NCBI GenBank assembly: GCA_025765615.1
Contig: JAIVFJ010000003.1
Coordinates: forward strand, 660,523-724,522
Direction of reading: 5' to 3'
Source of the DNA: Zopfochytrium polystomum
Lineage: Eukaryota > Chytridiomycota > Chytridiomycetes > Chytridiales > Chytridiaceae
DNA length: 64,000 bases
Positions 1 to 11,233 of the stretch are shown here, piece by piece. The notes beneath the pieces were generated by a model, which made no database searches, had not been told where the DNA came from, and saw nothing but the letters and a program-made list of their open reading frames with translations. The translations under genes and the position numbers were made by a program. How positions within the stretch are numbered: the stretch's first letter is position 1; every line of letters starts with the position of its first letter.

Positions 1-136
1 CAACTCCCCGTCGTGGAGCTTGAAGGGGCTGCCGTGCTGGGTGTGTTTGCTGCTGCCGCCGCCACCGGCGCCGGCGAAGGCGAACGCGAGTTGGAGGGCG
101 TCGTCTTTGCTGGCGCGAGGGACATCCAGTGTGATC
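1..136 (-). CDS. 3' side of a partial protein-coding gene (exon fragment)
   Basis: On the minus strand, positions 136 down to 1 stay open and use mostly C/G third bases, like confirmed genes here. The segment begins after a plausible intron acceptor (pyrimidine-rich stretch ending in CAG at 137-139) and reads ITLDVPRASKDDALQ and onward through an Ala/Gly-rich stretch. It runs off the left edge, so neither start nor stop is visible. A 40-base A run (161-200 on the other strand) would lie inside the preceding intron, as in several other introns of this window. I do not recognise the family. Confidence 0.35.
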
Positions 137-156
137 TGTCAAATTAATGCTGAAGT

Positions 157-201
<45 letters not shown>

Positions 202-498
202 GTTTGTTTCAACTCAATTGTTCCTTTCGGTTTCCCCGAAGGATGACAACCCTCGTTGAAGGGACTTCCCAAAAACGTGATTGGATCGAGTGCCTCTCGA
301 ACTCCTACTGCCGTTAATTTAAAGCCTTTCATCCCTCGTGTCTGTGGAAGCATCACAGGTGGGGAATGTCGTGATAACCGCCGATTGAATTACATTAGTG
401 GGTAATAGAAAAGGATGGAACTTAGAGGAGAAACAGGTTGCAAAGGACTGAGCCTGAGCCGACAAGAGATAAGAGGGCCTTTCCCGACACCTTACAGT
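137..498. other. Intergenic/intron stretch with poly-T tract
   Basis: Contains a T run at about 161-200 and AT-richer sequence without coding bias. It probably holds an intron and upstream part of the minus-strand gene at the left edge, plus 3' flank of the LicD-like gene. No further gene is supported. Confidence 0.4.
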
Positions 499-2280
499 CT
501 ACCATCGCACCCAACGCTTGGCGGCGGCATCGTACACGTGCCCTTGGATAACCGTTTGCGTCAAGCTTTTCATCCCGTACTCTGAAAGCAGGATCTTCTC
601 CGCGTCGAATGGAACGTACACATCAATCCCTTCAAACGTCGTCCGCCGCAGCGGAAACAAGTCCCGCACCATGGCAACGTGCGGCGACTTGCACGTTACC
701 AAGTACGTCCCGTCCTCGTCGCCGTCCTTCCGAGCGGATCCCACATCTTCTTTCTCGCGCGTCGCAGCCTCCCCGCCTCGCCCGACCGCAACACTCACGG
801 CAGCCGGCACCTCCGCGACCGCTGTCACGTCCACAAACCGCCCCGTCTCCGTATCCACAAACCGCGCGTCGATCGTGTTGTCCGCCTCCGGGTACCGCCG
901 GAGGTACCCCGGGTTCACCTCAAACAAATACCGCCCACCGTCCCGGCCGCCGCGACGCGTCCCGTTCCACCGCCGCGCCAAACCATCCAGGTCCCGCAGC
1001 GTCGTCTGAACGTCCACGTCGTCATCCCACGGCAGCGCCCCGCCCGTCCACCACCAACCGAGCAGCGTCCCGTGCGCGATCCACGTCGTCGAGTTCGCCT
1101 CCGACGCAAACTCGGTCCACGCTCGAAGCAGAACCGCGAGTTCCCCGCCGGGCGGAACACCAGCAGGAACCGCCGCCGCCGCCGCCCCCGCCGCCGCCGC
1201 AGGGGACCCGTCCCGGTGTGCGAATCGCGCGTCCAGGTGCGAGTTGCCCGCGACTTCCCGGAAGAACTTGCCCGGCTTCCCCGCCCGCGCGGGGATCCCA
1301 AACGCCGCTTGCAACCACTGCCGGAACACCGCGACGACGCCGCCGACGCCGCGACGCCTCGCCGCCGCTGCGAGGGCGTCCGACCGTCGAAAAGTGGCCC
1401 CGCACGCGGTAAAGTGAGCGCGCGACGGGTACGGCCCCGTTGCAGCAGCCGGTGCGGGTTCGAACGGCGACGCGAAGGTCGTGGACGACGGCGAGCCGAG
1501 CGGGCGCGTGGTCCACGTTGCCGCGGCGTTGTCCTCAGCGCATGGGATGCGACAGGCGTCGTCATCGGAGGCGGTGACGGCGGCGGCGAGGTGCGAGCGG
1601 GTGGAGAAGCAGGTGGCGATGTGGAGGAGGGCGGTGGTGAGGGAGACGGCGAGGAGCGCGAGGAGCGCGAGGTGTTTGAGGGTGCGGTGGGGCGGCGGTG
1701 TGCGGGACGGCAAGCGACGGCGGCGGCGGCGGAGGGGGTTGGCCCATAGGGGCAGCCACTCTGATCTGACCGTGAGGTTGGGGTAATCGTCGATTCTTGC
1801 CGTCAAGGGGAGGTACGAGTGATGGGGAGGATGTGTTGTGGGTTCTCCCGACGATAAAATGAGGGGTAGTAGGTGCTCTGGCCATGCGTAGAGCGTTTTG
1901 ATGGTGGAAGGCGATTGGCGGATAAAATGGGTCTGGATTGTTGACAATAGCTCGTCGTCCTCGTGGGCTTGGGTTCGACACTGTTGATTTTGTGAGTGTG
2001 TGAAGCAGATCAGATCGTGAGTTGACGACTGATCTTTGGTCGGATCTGCCAGTCGGGCGGGTGAGGTGGCAACGGTGGTGGGAGCGAGTGGGGGGAGGAT
2101 CTTGCTGGAAGGAAAAGGGGGGGTACGTGAGTGCGGAAGCGGTGGGATGTGGGAGTAGTGCTTGGGGGATTTCAGGAAAACGAAGCGGGGATGATGGCGG
2201 CGGTTGCAAGGCAGCAGCAAAATCCACACCATGAAAGCCTTTAGGGACGAGAGAACGAAAGCGAGTTCCGAGGCCGACAA
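499..2280 (-). CDS. LicD-family phosphotransferase-like membrane protein
   Basis: Open frame of 593 codons. The C-terminal half has the LicD/fukutin-type nucleotidyltransferase signature: a HGTLLGWWW block near residue 403, followed by WDDDVDV near 417-423. A second conserved aspartate block (DARFVDTETGRFVDV) and a C-terminal pattern typical of LicD proteins follow. Family members transfer phosphocholine or sugar-phosphate groups to glycans; fungal relatives (Mnn4-like) act on mannan in the Golgi. A hydrophobic span at about residues 204-224 fits a type II membrane anchor with a luminal catalytic domain. The 200 residues before the span are Ser/Pro/His-rich with few methionines, so they may be partly 5' UTR or contain an unseen intron. 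The start is therefore uncertain, while the catalytic part is secure. Donor and acceptor substrates cannot be read from sequence. Confidence 0.75.
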   Translation of the reverse strand: MSASELAFVLSSLKAFMVWILLLPCNRRHHPRFVFLKSPKHYSHIPPLPHSRTPPFPSSKILPPLAPTTVATSPARLADPTKDQSSTHDLICFTHSQNQQCRTQAHEDDELLSTIQTHFIRQSPSTIKTLYAWPEHLLPLILSSGEPTTHPPHHSYLPLTARIDDYPNLTVRSEWLPLWANPLRRRRRRLPSRTPPPHRTLKHLALLALLAVSLTTALLHIATCFSTRSHLAAAVTASDDDACRIPCAEDNAAATWTTRPLGSPSSTTFASPFEPAPAAATGPYPSRAHFTACGATFRRSDALAAAARRRGVGGVVAVFRQWLQAAFGIPARAGKPGKFFREVAGNSHLDARFAHRDGSPAAAAGAAAAAVPAGVPPGGELAVLLRAWTEFASEANSTTWIAHGTLLGWWWTGGALPWDDDVDVQTTLRDLDGLARRWNGTRRGGRDGGRYLFEVNPGYLRRYPEADNTIDARFVDTETGRFVDVTAVAEVPAAVSVAVGRGGEAATREKEDVGSARKDGDEDGTYLVTCKSPHVAMVRDLFPLRRTTFEGIDVYVPFDAEKILLSEYGMKSLTQTVIQGHVYDAAAKRWVRW

Positions 2281-3257
2281 AAGACTCCGCGGGTCGAAAA
2301 ACGGTATGGTGTGAAAGTTGCTGCCGCCAAATTAGAGAGGCAGATTGGGTCTAGTTGCTGTTCGAGAGATCGTCAAAGAAAGATATCTGTGGTGTCCTCG
2401 AAAGTTGTTTGGTACGCGGCTGCCTGAAGGAGAAGGATCAGAGAGAAGCGAGTTGGCGACTCCGTTTTTCAAGCTGTTTGGATTATCTTGCTGTTTTATT
2501 GGAATGTGTGCCATTCTCTCTCTCTCTCTCTCTCTCACTCTCTCTCTCTCGCTCTATCTCTTTCTCTCTCTCTCTCTCCCTCTCTCCTCTCCCCCTTCCA
2601 CTCCCTTTTCCCTCATGGAATTGCCAGCCCCGCCCGTCCACGTCGCGAAGATTCCCTTCATTTTCGGGTCCTCCACTCTTTTTGTGTTTTTACTATTTTT
2701 ATTTATTTTTTTTTTCTAACCCTGTCTCCGTCGGGAGCTCGGGGGATAAAACATGATATGACGCATTCTCACGGAAGGAAAAAAGGGAAAAAAGAGAAAG
2801 ACTTCAGTCGGGGCGCGTTTCGCGTTCCGCGTTGCCGGTGCCGGAACGGAGCTACTTCCCTCCTCGTGCGCTTTCCACCAGGATGGGAGCCGGTCAATCA
2901 GTTTGGCGTAACTGTTACGATTCAGTTGTTCCCCATCCGCAAAGGAAAAAGAGTGTGCCCGAATAATAAACAATTAAGTTGGTCCTGGTGGTGAGGGAGT
3001 TGTATGTAGTTGACAAGCAGGAACGTGGTTGATAGTTGGGGGCTCTCGTTCTTGTTATTTACTTTGTTTCTGGGTTGGTGTGAGTATTTGATCGGATAAC
3101 GCCAGAGGTATGAGGGCTGCTTTGGTTTACAAGAAGAAGAACTTGGAGGGAGGAGGAAACAGGAACCACACAGACGAGGGAGCGAATCAACCACAAACAA
3201 AATAAAACAACAAAAGAAAAAAGAAAGAAAAAAAAAGAAAGAAACAGGAAGAACCGT
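2281..3257. repeat. Intergenic region with CT microsatellite (2514-2596)
   Basis: About 80 bp of near-perfect CT repeats at 2514-2596, followed by pyrimidine-rich sequence. On the sense strand of the minus-strand LicD-like gene this is a GA tract lying 235 bp upstream of the assigned start. The rest (2600-3257) shows no coding bias and holds poly-A-rich stretches near the end of the Cdc42 gene. Confidence 0.75.
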
Positions 3258-4232
3258 TCAAACAATCACACACCGCGGCGGCAACCTGTTCGCCCTCCCC
3301 GCCGCCGGCGGCTGCGTCAGCGCCGCCACGATCGCCTCGTCAAACACCGCCCGCACCCCGCGCCGCGTCAGCGCAGAGCACTCCACGTGCCCCGCCAGCC
3401 CCAGCTCGCGCGAGACCCGCTCCCCCGCCCCCCTCGACACCGCCGTCGCCCGCTTCTTTGCGTCGTCGCGCAGGTCCGATTGCGTGCCGACGAGGACGAT
3501 CGGGGTGCCCGGGCTGTGATGGCGGATCTGGGCCGCGCCGGGGGGGTGGGAGGTTGGTCAGAGACGACGATTGGTGGGGAATGGGAGGAGCACTCTACCT
3601 CGGGCACCCATTTCGCGCGCACGTTCTCGAACGACGACGGCGAGACGACCGAGTAGCACACCAGGAAGACGCTCGTGTCTGGGTACGACAGCGGGCGCAG
3701 GACGTCGTAGTCCTCCTGCCCTGCTGTGTCAAAGAGACCCAGGGTGTACGGCGTGTCGCCCTTTTTTGTTGTTGTCGTTGTTGTGGGTTTTAGGAAGTAG
3801 GTTAACATCGAAAGGGCAGGCGACACTCACGACGTTGACCGTCACCGCTGTATACAACAAATACGGTTGGCGTTCAGACGACCCCACGGAAGTGGGGAAT
3901 CACGCGTCGGTGTGAGAATTGGCCGCGTGGGCGTGGGCGGGGAGGATACATGTACGTTATCCCAATCAGTAAACCAAAAGGGACACAGCGACGACAACGG
4001 CCCCTACGTACCGTAATTGTCGAAAACGGTCGGGATCTGTGCGTGTTACCGGGGAGGGGAGTTCAAGCGCCGGTCAGAGGTGATGACAAAACCAATCGAA
4101 CAGGACAGCAAGCCGTGAAGTAAAGAAGCCCCTCACGTAATCGGACGGAAACTCGTTTGTCGAGTAGGAGATCAGGAGGCACGTCTTCCCGACGGCGCCG
4201 TCGCCGACCACGACGCACTTGATCGTCTGCAT
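3258..4232 (-). CDS. CDC42: Cdc42-type Rho GTPase, five exons
   Basis: Exons (minus strand): 4137-4232, 4012-4036, 3831-3847, 3599-3760, 3258-3527. They join in frame to 189 residues, the usual Cdc42/Rac size. Visible motifs are the [17 protein letters not shown] start with P-loop (residues 10-17), switch I with PTVFDNY, switch [11 protein letters not shown], the TQSD base-recognition motif that replaces NKxD as in Rho proteins, an ECSAL motif, and a C-terminal CVIV prenylation box. Cdc42 is the membrane-anchored switch that sets cell polarity, actin organisation and septation. Two exons are tiny (25 and 17 nt), but all introns keep GT-AG and the reading frame, which makes this model strong. 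Rac is the main alternative; the start sequence and the [13 protein letters not shown] segment favour Cdc42. Confidence 0.93.
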
Positions 4233-4758
4233 GCTGGAATGTCTCGTGAGCGCCTGGGAGGTTGGTTGGGAAAGGAGGTTCTTTCTTTTTGAGAGGGGTT
4301 GCGGTACCGGTGGCCAAGTTTTCGGTTGTTGTTTGCATCTTCGGGATTCCAAACAAAGCCGCCTTGGCGCCAAAGTGCTTGCCAAGGAATGGTGAGAAAC
4401 GGGCGAAAGGAGACACGCCGCGCGCGCGCGGGGGGAGTCATTAAACGTTGACGCGATCTACATAGGATGCCCGGACAGAGGTCGATGGCTGGCACAATTC
4501 GGTACGAGTATTTTGTTGCACATAGCGTGAGGGATTCATCTCTTTTATTTCTCTGTCTGGACGGGGACATCCTTGGCGGTGTAGATTCGATACAAATTAA
4601 GAAGAAGAAAGAAGAAAAGGAAGCAAGGCTGAGTGGCCCTCTCTTTTCCAGCCTCTCGTTGAGCCGTTGGGCGAGCGAGCCAGGGGGGTATTCGCGAAAG
4701 GGGCGGAGACATCACGAAAGGAAAAAACTTCGACATCACAAACGTGGCACAAAACAAC
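4233..4758. other. Intergenic, no gene seen
   Basis: Probable promoter and 5' UTR of the Cdc42 gene together with 3' flank of the UPF0643 gene. Several open frames cross it, but none shows the local codon bias or a recognisable motif. Polypurine tracts at 4595-4620. Confidence 0.45.
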
Positions 4759-5685
4759 TCAACCCCTCCGCTCTCCCTGACTCCCGTGTTGATGCTGATG
4801 CGGCTGGACAACCTCGGTCAGCTCCCACTCGCGCGCACCCTCGCCGATCCAAAACCGATACGTCCGAAAATCCACCTCCTCGTAGTACTCCCTCGCCGCC
4901 GCCCTCGCCCTCGCGTGCCACGGGCCCGTCCCCCCCCTCCGCGCGTCCTCCCGCTCCCGCCACACGCACGTCGCCAGGTTCCGCCCCGCCGCGTCCGGCG
5001 CGCCAAACCAGTACCGCAGCAGCCCGCCGCTCGCGCTCGCCTCCGCGTGCGACCGCTCGTCTAGATGCCCGAGCGCCGCGGACCCCGCCTCGAACGCCGC
5101 TGCGGAGGACGGGGTGGAGGAGGGGGATAAAGGGGATATCCCGCGCCGCTTGGAGCGGAAGGCTACGGCGTAGTAGGACCGCGCGGGGAAGGGCGTGGGT
5201 GGGGTTGTGAGGGTGAGGCGATGTTGCAGGTCGGCGACGATGGCGGCGAAAGGGAAGGAGGAGGCGTAGGGCGCGGTCGCGTAGTCGGCGCGCGTCGCGG
5301 AGAAGAGGGCGAGGGACTGCGCCAGGAGTCGGGTGGCCGGGTCGAGCGTGCGGAGGTCGAGGAGGTGCTCGGGCGTCGTGTAGGGCGATGTGACGAGAAG
5401 GTGCGGAGCGGCGGGGACGGCGTCGGCGTCGACCAGTTTGGCTTCGGTTTCGGCTTCGGCGGCGGATTCGCCGACGGCCGAGTCGGCGCCGGGGAGGGTG
5501 CCGTCGGACGGCCAGGACGTGATCGCGAGGCCGGCTGGGGGCGAGGGGTAGTCGGTGGTGGGTGTGGTAGTGCTGCTGACGGTGTTGCTGCTGTCGTCGT
5601 GCGACTTGACGGCGGCGGCGGGTTTGACGCCGGAGAAGTCTCTGATCTCGAGGTCCGGGCTGGGCGTTTCGAGTCTTGGGACCAT
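4759..5685 (-). CDS. UPF0643 family protein
   Basis: Single open frame of 308 residues. The first ~95 residues are Ser/Thr/Pro-rich and probably disordered. The remainder matches my memory of the fungal UPF0643 family: an RADYATAPY motif near residue 154, a block with GGLLRYWFG and APDAAGRNLATCVWRER near 245-270, and then a GPWHARARAAAREYYEEV segment. The conserved Trp/Arg/Asp-rich C-terminal half is intact and no intron is needed. The family is widespread in fungi with no established biochemical function, so none is assigned. Coding DNA has strong C/G third-base bias. The start at 5685 is the first Met of the frame. Confidence 0.8.
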   Translation of the reverse strand: MVPRLETPSPDLEIRDFSGVKPAAAVKSHDDSSNTVSSTTTPTTDYPSPPAGLAITSWPSDGTLPGADSAVGESAAEAETEAKLVDADAVPAAPHLLVTSPYTTPEHLLDLRTLDPATRLLAQSLALFSATRADYATAPYASSFPFAAIVADLQHRLTLTTPPTPFPARSYYAVAFRSKRRGISPLSPSSTPSSAAAFEAGSAALGHLDERSHAEASASGGLLRYWFGAPDAAGRNLATCVWREREDARRGGTGPWHARARAAAREYYEEVDFRTYRFWIGEGAREWELTEVVQPHQHQHGSQGERRG

Positions 5686-6699
5686 GTTGTCGCTTTTGGT
5701 TTCCCTTCCAACGTTTACGACGAATCTGAAAGGGTGGGTCGGTGGGTGGGGTGACTGTGAATAAGGCGAGCCTGAGAGCGAGGATATGTCTGAAGGGCAG
5801 CGTGCAGGTTGTTGATCAGGGGGAGCGAGCGGTGTGTATCTGTTTGTGTGTGTGTGTGTGCAGTGTGGGGGCCAGCAACACGCGGCGTTGAACGAAATTT
5901 AACTGGGGGCAGTTTGTTCTCACTTTTCTCTCTCTGGTTGCGCGCCTTGGTCTTAAGTACGTCGTCGCCGTCACCGTTAATAAAAACTCGGTGATGATGT
6001 ACGTATATTCGTTATTGTATGTATTGCACAACCAAGGCGTGATCAGCAAACACTGGGGAAAAGGAAGGGGCGCATATGGTCCAGAGTGAGAGAGTGAGAC
6101 AGCTCGCGTGCGCCAAAAGCCGAAACAATTCCACAGGCGAAACTCCGACAACTGGGGGGGAAGATTGCGCAATAGCAACGTGATTTGACTTGTCAAGCGT
6201 GGCTCGGATTAGGTCGGTGGGTGGTTCAGAGTCGGACGTCAATACTGTTCCGAAGGCACGAAGCCATCAACATCAACAAGCAAGCGCGCGATGCGCGCAT
6301 AACCTCGCGCGCGGGAGTTCAGCGTCCAGGGCATGGCCCTAAAAATGGTCGTTTCCCGCCGAGTCCCCCACGTGCGGGACGAAACGTCTCTTCCACACTT
6401 TCCTACTACTAGCACCTTCCCCCCCTTCAACCACGCCTCGGGGCGGCGGGGGGAGGTCTGGGTCTGCTACTGCTGCTCCAGACCTGTTTTCCTCCGGACA
6501 GCCCCGGCCCGGTTGAGTTTCCGTACGCTCGAACGACTTCGCATCATCCAATTCCGTCAAAAGGAGCTGTTGGGAAGGCACGGAAGCGCAGCGCAGAGCC
6601 AGAAGGCGCGATCGATTCGATCCTCTTTCCGTTCAACTTGATGTTACTGCATGGGCAGTGCCAGGCGACTTCGTACCCGACGCCAGAAAGCGAAGAAAA

Positions 6700-6732
<33 letters not shown>

Positions 6733-7087
6733 CCTCCTGCACATATTTCCCTCTTGCTGAAAATTTGGATGCCGCAAAATTTGCGGTTGTCACTGTTTTA
6801 GAGCCAGAAAAGGGAACTCGATCGTGTGTGGGCGTGTTAACGTGCCGACGCAGGCCAAGAGGTCCATCTACTGTTGGTATTTACCCTCTCGATTGCTTCG
6901 CGCGCGCGCGCCAACCCCTCCCCTCTCCCACTCGCAGCCAACGCGCCCTGGCGAGGCGACGCCGACTCGAAACGTCCATCTGCGGTCCTGGCGGTCGGCT
7001 GCCCCTTGGACGCCCTGAACCATCTCTCCCACACACAAACTCACACGCAACACACACTCAGAGACGATCCACCGACAGCCCAGCCGA
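5686..7087. other. Intergenic region with GT repeat and poly-A tract
   Basis: Holds a short GT repeat (about 5843-5861) and a 33-base A run at about 6699-6731. Sequence just upstream of 7088 is C-rich with many CACA motifs, consistent with the 5' UTR of the ERD1-like gene. No coding region supported on either strand. Confidence 0.45.
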
Positions 7088-9422
7088 ATGCCAGCCTCTC
7101 GCCGTTGGGCGGCCCTGGCGCGATCGTCCATCGCCGCCGCCCTGGCCACGCGGGCCCGCGTTGCCGCCACGATCGCCTTCATCGTCACGTCGATCGTGCT
7201 GACCGTCGTCTACCGCTCCCAGCCACAACCCTTCCTCGCTCTCGCACAGTTTGCTGCCGCCCTCCCCGTCTACTTCCACGTCCTCCTCCTCATCAACCTC
7301 GGCCTCTGGTGCTGGGCCTCCAATGTGCACGGCCTACTCTTGGCCGGCGTCGACGTCAACGGCGTCCTCCTAACCCAGCACGGCGGGCACAACGGCGATC
7401 GCCACCACGGCCTGCACGATTTCGGTCTGCAGCCACCGTCCAGTGCACGCCAGCGCCGCCGGAGCTCGGCCGGCGAAAACAAGATTGAGATCAATCTCGC
7501 GACGGCGACGTCGTCACGGTCGGCTTCGCCTTACTCGTCGTCCGGCCCTTTCGCTCTCGACGGCCCTCCCTCGGGCGACGACGACGACGACGCGGACGAC
7601 GACGACAACGTCGACGGCTACGGAGGCGGCTTCCGCCGCCGCGACCCGCCGCGGTTTAACCCTCCGTTCCTCTACCGCCTCGCCCTGCGCGCGTCGGCCC
7701 TCAGCCTTGCCACCTACCTTGTCTTCCGCTACCTGGCCGTCACCGCCGGCTGGGGCGAGGAACCCGCAGAGGTCGTCGTCGCCGCCGCCTACGCCGCCGC
7801 CCTCCTCTGGCTCGCATGGCCTTTCGCTGTCCGCTGCTTCGCTAGGAGGTCCCGCCGAGCGCGCAGGCGCGGGTACGCCGCCGTCGTCGTCGCCGCTCCA
7901 CCGCTTCCGTCCGCGCTCGCCCTGTTCTCCGGCGCGTCGTCCTCCTCCTTGGTGTCGTCGTCGAAGCTCGCGACGCCCTCCGCGGCCTCCTGCGTCCCTT
8001 GCACCCCGCCCCCGCCGGCGACGGCGACAGGTTCCTCGGACGCCTCCCCCGCCGCCGCGTCCCTCGACGCACGCCTCTGGCTCGGCGCCGCCGCCTTCCG
8101 CGTTGCCTGCGAGGGTATCGACGCCCGCGTCCCCTTTTGCGACGTCGTCCTCGCAGATGTCCTCACCTCATTTTCCCGCGTCCTCGGCGACCTCCACCTC
8201 GCCGTCGCAGACCTGCTCCAGGTCGAGCCGGCCGACGCCGGCGGTAGACCGTCGCCGGACGGCGCCGGGTCGTGGTCGTGGCTCACGCGGCTGATGCAGG
8301 TCATCGGTCCCGTGCTCGTCGCGTGAGAGCCTGTTTATCTCCTATTTCCCCTCCAATGCCGCCAGCTTCGCTAAGAAAACCTTCCTCCCGTCCCCGCCCG
8401 AAAAAAAACCAGCCTGCCCTTCCTCTTCCGCCTGCGCCAGTGCATCGCCGAGTACCGCCACGCCCCCGTCCCCTCCGCGAAGCGACGGCACTTTTGGAAC
8501 GCGCTCAAGTACGCGTCGAGCTTCCCCGTCATTGCGACCTCGCTGCTGGTAAACTGGGCCCGCAGCAGCATCGCCGCCGCCGCCGCCGCCTCTTCCACCA
8601 CCACTGGCGATGCCGTCGCGGGCGGCGGCGGCTTGGCCGCGGCGGCTGCGGTCGCTTTTTTCGCGTGGTTTGTGCCCTTTTTGACCGCTTTTCGTTGTAA
8701 CCCAACACAACTTCTTACCCAAAAAAAAAAAAAAAAATACATTTAGGGTCCTCGCTTCGCTCGTAAACACCTGCTTCGCACTATACTGGGACATCGCCGT
8801 CGACTGGCAGCTCGCCGTCCACATCGACCTGTCTCGCCCACCCACCCACTGGGTCTCTGGCGCACCAGCCCCCGGCGCAACACCGGCGCCCGCACCCACA
8901 TCACAAACGCCCTCCGCCTCCTCTTTTTCCTCAACCACCGCCACCGTCAGCCCGCCTACCCCCTCCTCCTCCTCCTCCTCCTCCTCCGACCCCACCACCA
9001 CCACCGCTAGCGCCCCAACACCACCACCACCACACCCACAACCCCCACCGCCACCCCCAGCCCGCCCCCTGCACTTCCGCCCGCGCGCCCTCTACCCCGC
9101 CGCAGTCCTCCTCAACACCCTCCTCCGCGCCGCCTGGCTCGTCCGCGCCGCCCTCGTCTGGCGCATCCTCGCCTCCGCCGCCGCCGCCGCGACCGCCTCG
9201 GGCACGCGGCAGCCGCCGTTCGACCCGGCGCTGCTGGTCGCGGTCGATCTGGCGTTGAAGGCGCTCGAGGTCGTCAGGAGGTGGGTGTGGGTGTTTTTTA
9301 GGGTCGAGAGGGAGTGGGTGGGTGGGGCCGTGGCCGCCGCCCAGGCGGCTGGGGCGGCGGCGGCGGACGGTGGCGGAGGTGGGGCGGCGATGGTTGTGGG
9401 TGGAGGTGGGGCTGCGGCGTGA
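7088..9422 (+). CDS. ERD1: ERD1-like EXS-domain membrane protein, three exons
   Basis: Exons 7088-8322, 8413-8667 and 8747-9422 join in frame to 721 residues. The N-terminus has two hydrophobic spans. A DDDD-rich loop follows, then the EXS domain: FCDVVLADVLTSF, LPFLFRLRQCIAEYRH, the span AWVLASLVNTCFALYWD, LYPAAVLLN, and the terminal ALEVVRRWVWVFFRVE block. EXS proteins include yeast Erd1, needed for retention of ER-luminal and Golgi proteins (phosphate recycling in the Golgi), and the XPR1/Pho1 phosphate exporters. No SPX domain is visible, which favours Erd1. It is about twice the yeast length because of low-complexity insertions (Pro/Ser/Ala tracts). Intron 2 ends with a 17-A run plus TACATTTAG. 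Its donor was placed at 8668 (GTTTGT) because that alone keeps the EXS frame. Confidence 0.85.
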
Positions 9423-9830
9423 AAGGGGGAAGGCATCACCTCCCCTCCAAAGTTCACCATTCGCTCCAGACTTTTCCCTTCCCATATTGCTGTTTGGGAG
9501 GCAGTGCTTTCTTTTGCCGCTTCTCTTTTTTTTTTTTTTTTTTTTCCTTTCCTTTTTTTTTTTTCTTGGTTGGTCGGTCGCCGAGAGTGGTGATGATGGG
9601 CGTTCACGAATGATGAAGGGCGTCAAGGAGTTGGGGCAGGGCGGGGTGGGAAAGAGGGTTGGGTCGACCATTAGGGGGTGTTGCAGTTTTTTGTGAAAGT
9701 TCCAAACACGATAGACAACCAAACGGAATAAGAATTACGTCCGCAGAAAAGTGACCAGCGCGCGCCGTTGGAGTAATGTTCTTATACTTTTTCTGCCCCC
9801 ACCGAATGCCTCACAACTCACACCTCCTCC
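9423..9830. other. Convergent 3' region, no gene seen
   Basis: Short spacer between two genes that converge on it: the ERD1-like gene ends at 9422 and the HAD gene at 9831. It contains T runs at 9529-9561 and nothing that looks coding. Confidence 0.5.
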
Positions 9831-10779
9831 TCACTCCTTGCCCCACCGCCCCAACACCCACTCCACCGCCTCCCCGACGTGCTCCACCACCACGTCCGCC
9901 CCTCCCGTCGTCTCCCCCTCCCGCCCGCCGTACACCCCCGTCCGCGTCAGCACCGCCGTCCACCCGACCGCCTTCGCCCCAGCAATATCCGTCGCCGGGT
10001 TATCCCCGACCATCACCACCTCCCCCTCCTCCTCCGCCGCCGCCGCCCCACCACCACCACCCACCAGCGCCGCCCTCGCGCACTCGAACGCCACCGCCCG
10101 CGGCTTGCCGTACACGACGGCCTCGACCTTTTCGATCCCCAGCACCGCGCGCGCCAGCGCTTCGACGGTCAGAAGCAGCGCGCCGTCGCCGAGACGCGGT
10201 AAGGGGTGCGTGTTGGCGTAGAGGAGGTCGCTGTTGCAGAGGTACAGCGGGACGGATTGACCCGGCGGGGAGGACGGGGCGCGACGCGTGAGGAGAAGGC
10301 CGCCGTCGGAGGCGAGGAGGTCCAGGATCAGTTGCGCGTCGCGGCCGTAGTCGTACGACGAGCCGAGGATGAACTGTGTTGGTATAGGTAGTTTAGCGCC
10401 AAACGCCGAGAACTTGAGAAGAAGAAGAAGCGCAAAACCAGAAAAAACAAAAAAAACAAAAACAGAACACTAAAAAAACAAACAAAGAACACACTCACCA
10501 CCGCCGCGATAGGCTCCGCGCCCAAGTCGATCCCGACCGGCGAGGAAACGCCCTCCCGCGGCGGCCGGAACCCCCACGTGTCCCGCCGCCACGCGAGCAC
10601 CTCCTCGCCCAGCACCACCTTGCGGAACCCGTACGCGAGCGCCACGTCGCGGCTCATGTCCGGCCCGAGCACGAGGACCACCTTGTCGGCGTATTGCGCG
10701 GCGAGGTGTTTCATCGGCCTTTTGTTTTTGTTCGCTTTTTTTAGAGGAGGGAGAACCCGAGAAAAAAGAAAAAGAGAAG

Positions 10780-10810
<31 letters not shown>

Positions 10811-11233
10811 CACTTGCGTGTGCGCGAGGATCACTCGGTCCGCATCGAACGGCGGCGCCGACGGGACCCCGTCGTCAGAGGGGGCGCAGAGCAACCGCGT
10901 CAGCCTCGCGGCCTCGAACGCCTCGGTCCTTCCGCCGCCGTTCGTCAGCACCACGTACGGCACCCGCGCCCGCGCCAGCCGCGCCAGCGCGGCGCGGGCT
11001 TGCGGGATCGCGGTGTGGCCGTGCACGAGGACGCCGTCCATGTCGAAGACGACGCCGGCGAGGCGGCGGTTTGGGGGCCGCTGGTCGGGGTGGGTGGGGG
11101 TTGTCTTGGTTGTGGTTGTGGGTGGTGTGGGGGTTGGTGTGGGGGATGGGGAGGAGGAGGAGGAGTAGGAGGAGGAGGAGGAGGACGGGGCGGTGGTGGT
11201 GGCGGTGGGGACGGGGAGGGCGTCGTCGTGCAT
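9831..11233 (-). CDS. HAD-superfamily phosphatase (CECR5/YKR070w-like), GC-AG intron
   Basis: Exons 10818-11233, 10499-10718 and 9831-10373 give 392 residues if translation starts at the Met at 11233; an upstream in-frame Met exists at 11356. HAD motif I is VVFDMDGVLVHG, motif II VVLTNGGG, and the C-terminal motif VVMVGDNPATDIAGA carries the acidic metal ligands. VVYGKPRAVAFE supplies the motif III lysine region. The domain arrangement (cap between motifs II and III, subclass IIA) fits the CECR5/YKR070w group, many of which are mitochondrial; substrate unknown. The first ~60 residues are Ser/Thr/Pro-rich. The first intron must use a GC donor (GCAAGT) to keep frame, giving LAHTPMKHLAAQY. A 30-A tract (on the + strand) sits inside that intron. 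Confidence 0.85.
10719..10817 (-). other. GC-AG intron with long homopolymer
   Basis: On the minus strand the donor is GCAAGT directly after CACAC and the acceptor is AAAAG. Using the nearby GT (4 bases downstream) would break the HAD reading frame, while the GC donor restores it exactly. The intron contains a T run of about 30 on the sense strand. Confidence 0.75.

Noticed and set aside
144..356. Lys-run open frame at the left edge
   Set aside because: The Lys run is a translated A homopolymer; flanks lack coding bias.
609..1749. Long plus-strand open frames opposite the LicD-like gene
   Set aside because: They mirror the GC-biased minus-strand gene, are Arg/Pro-rich and contain no motifs.
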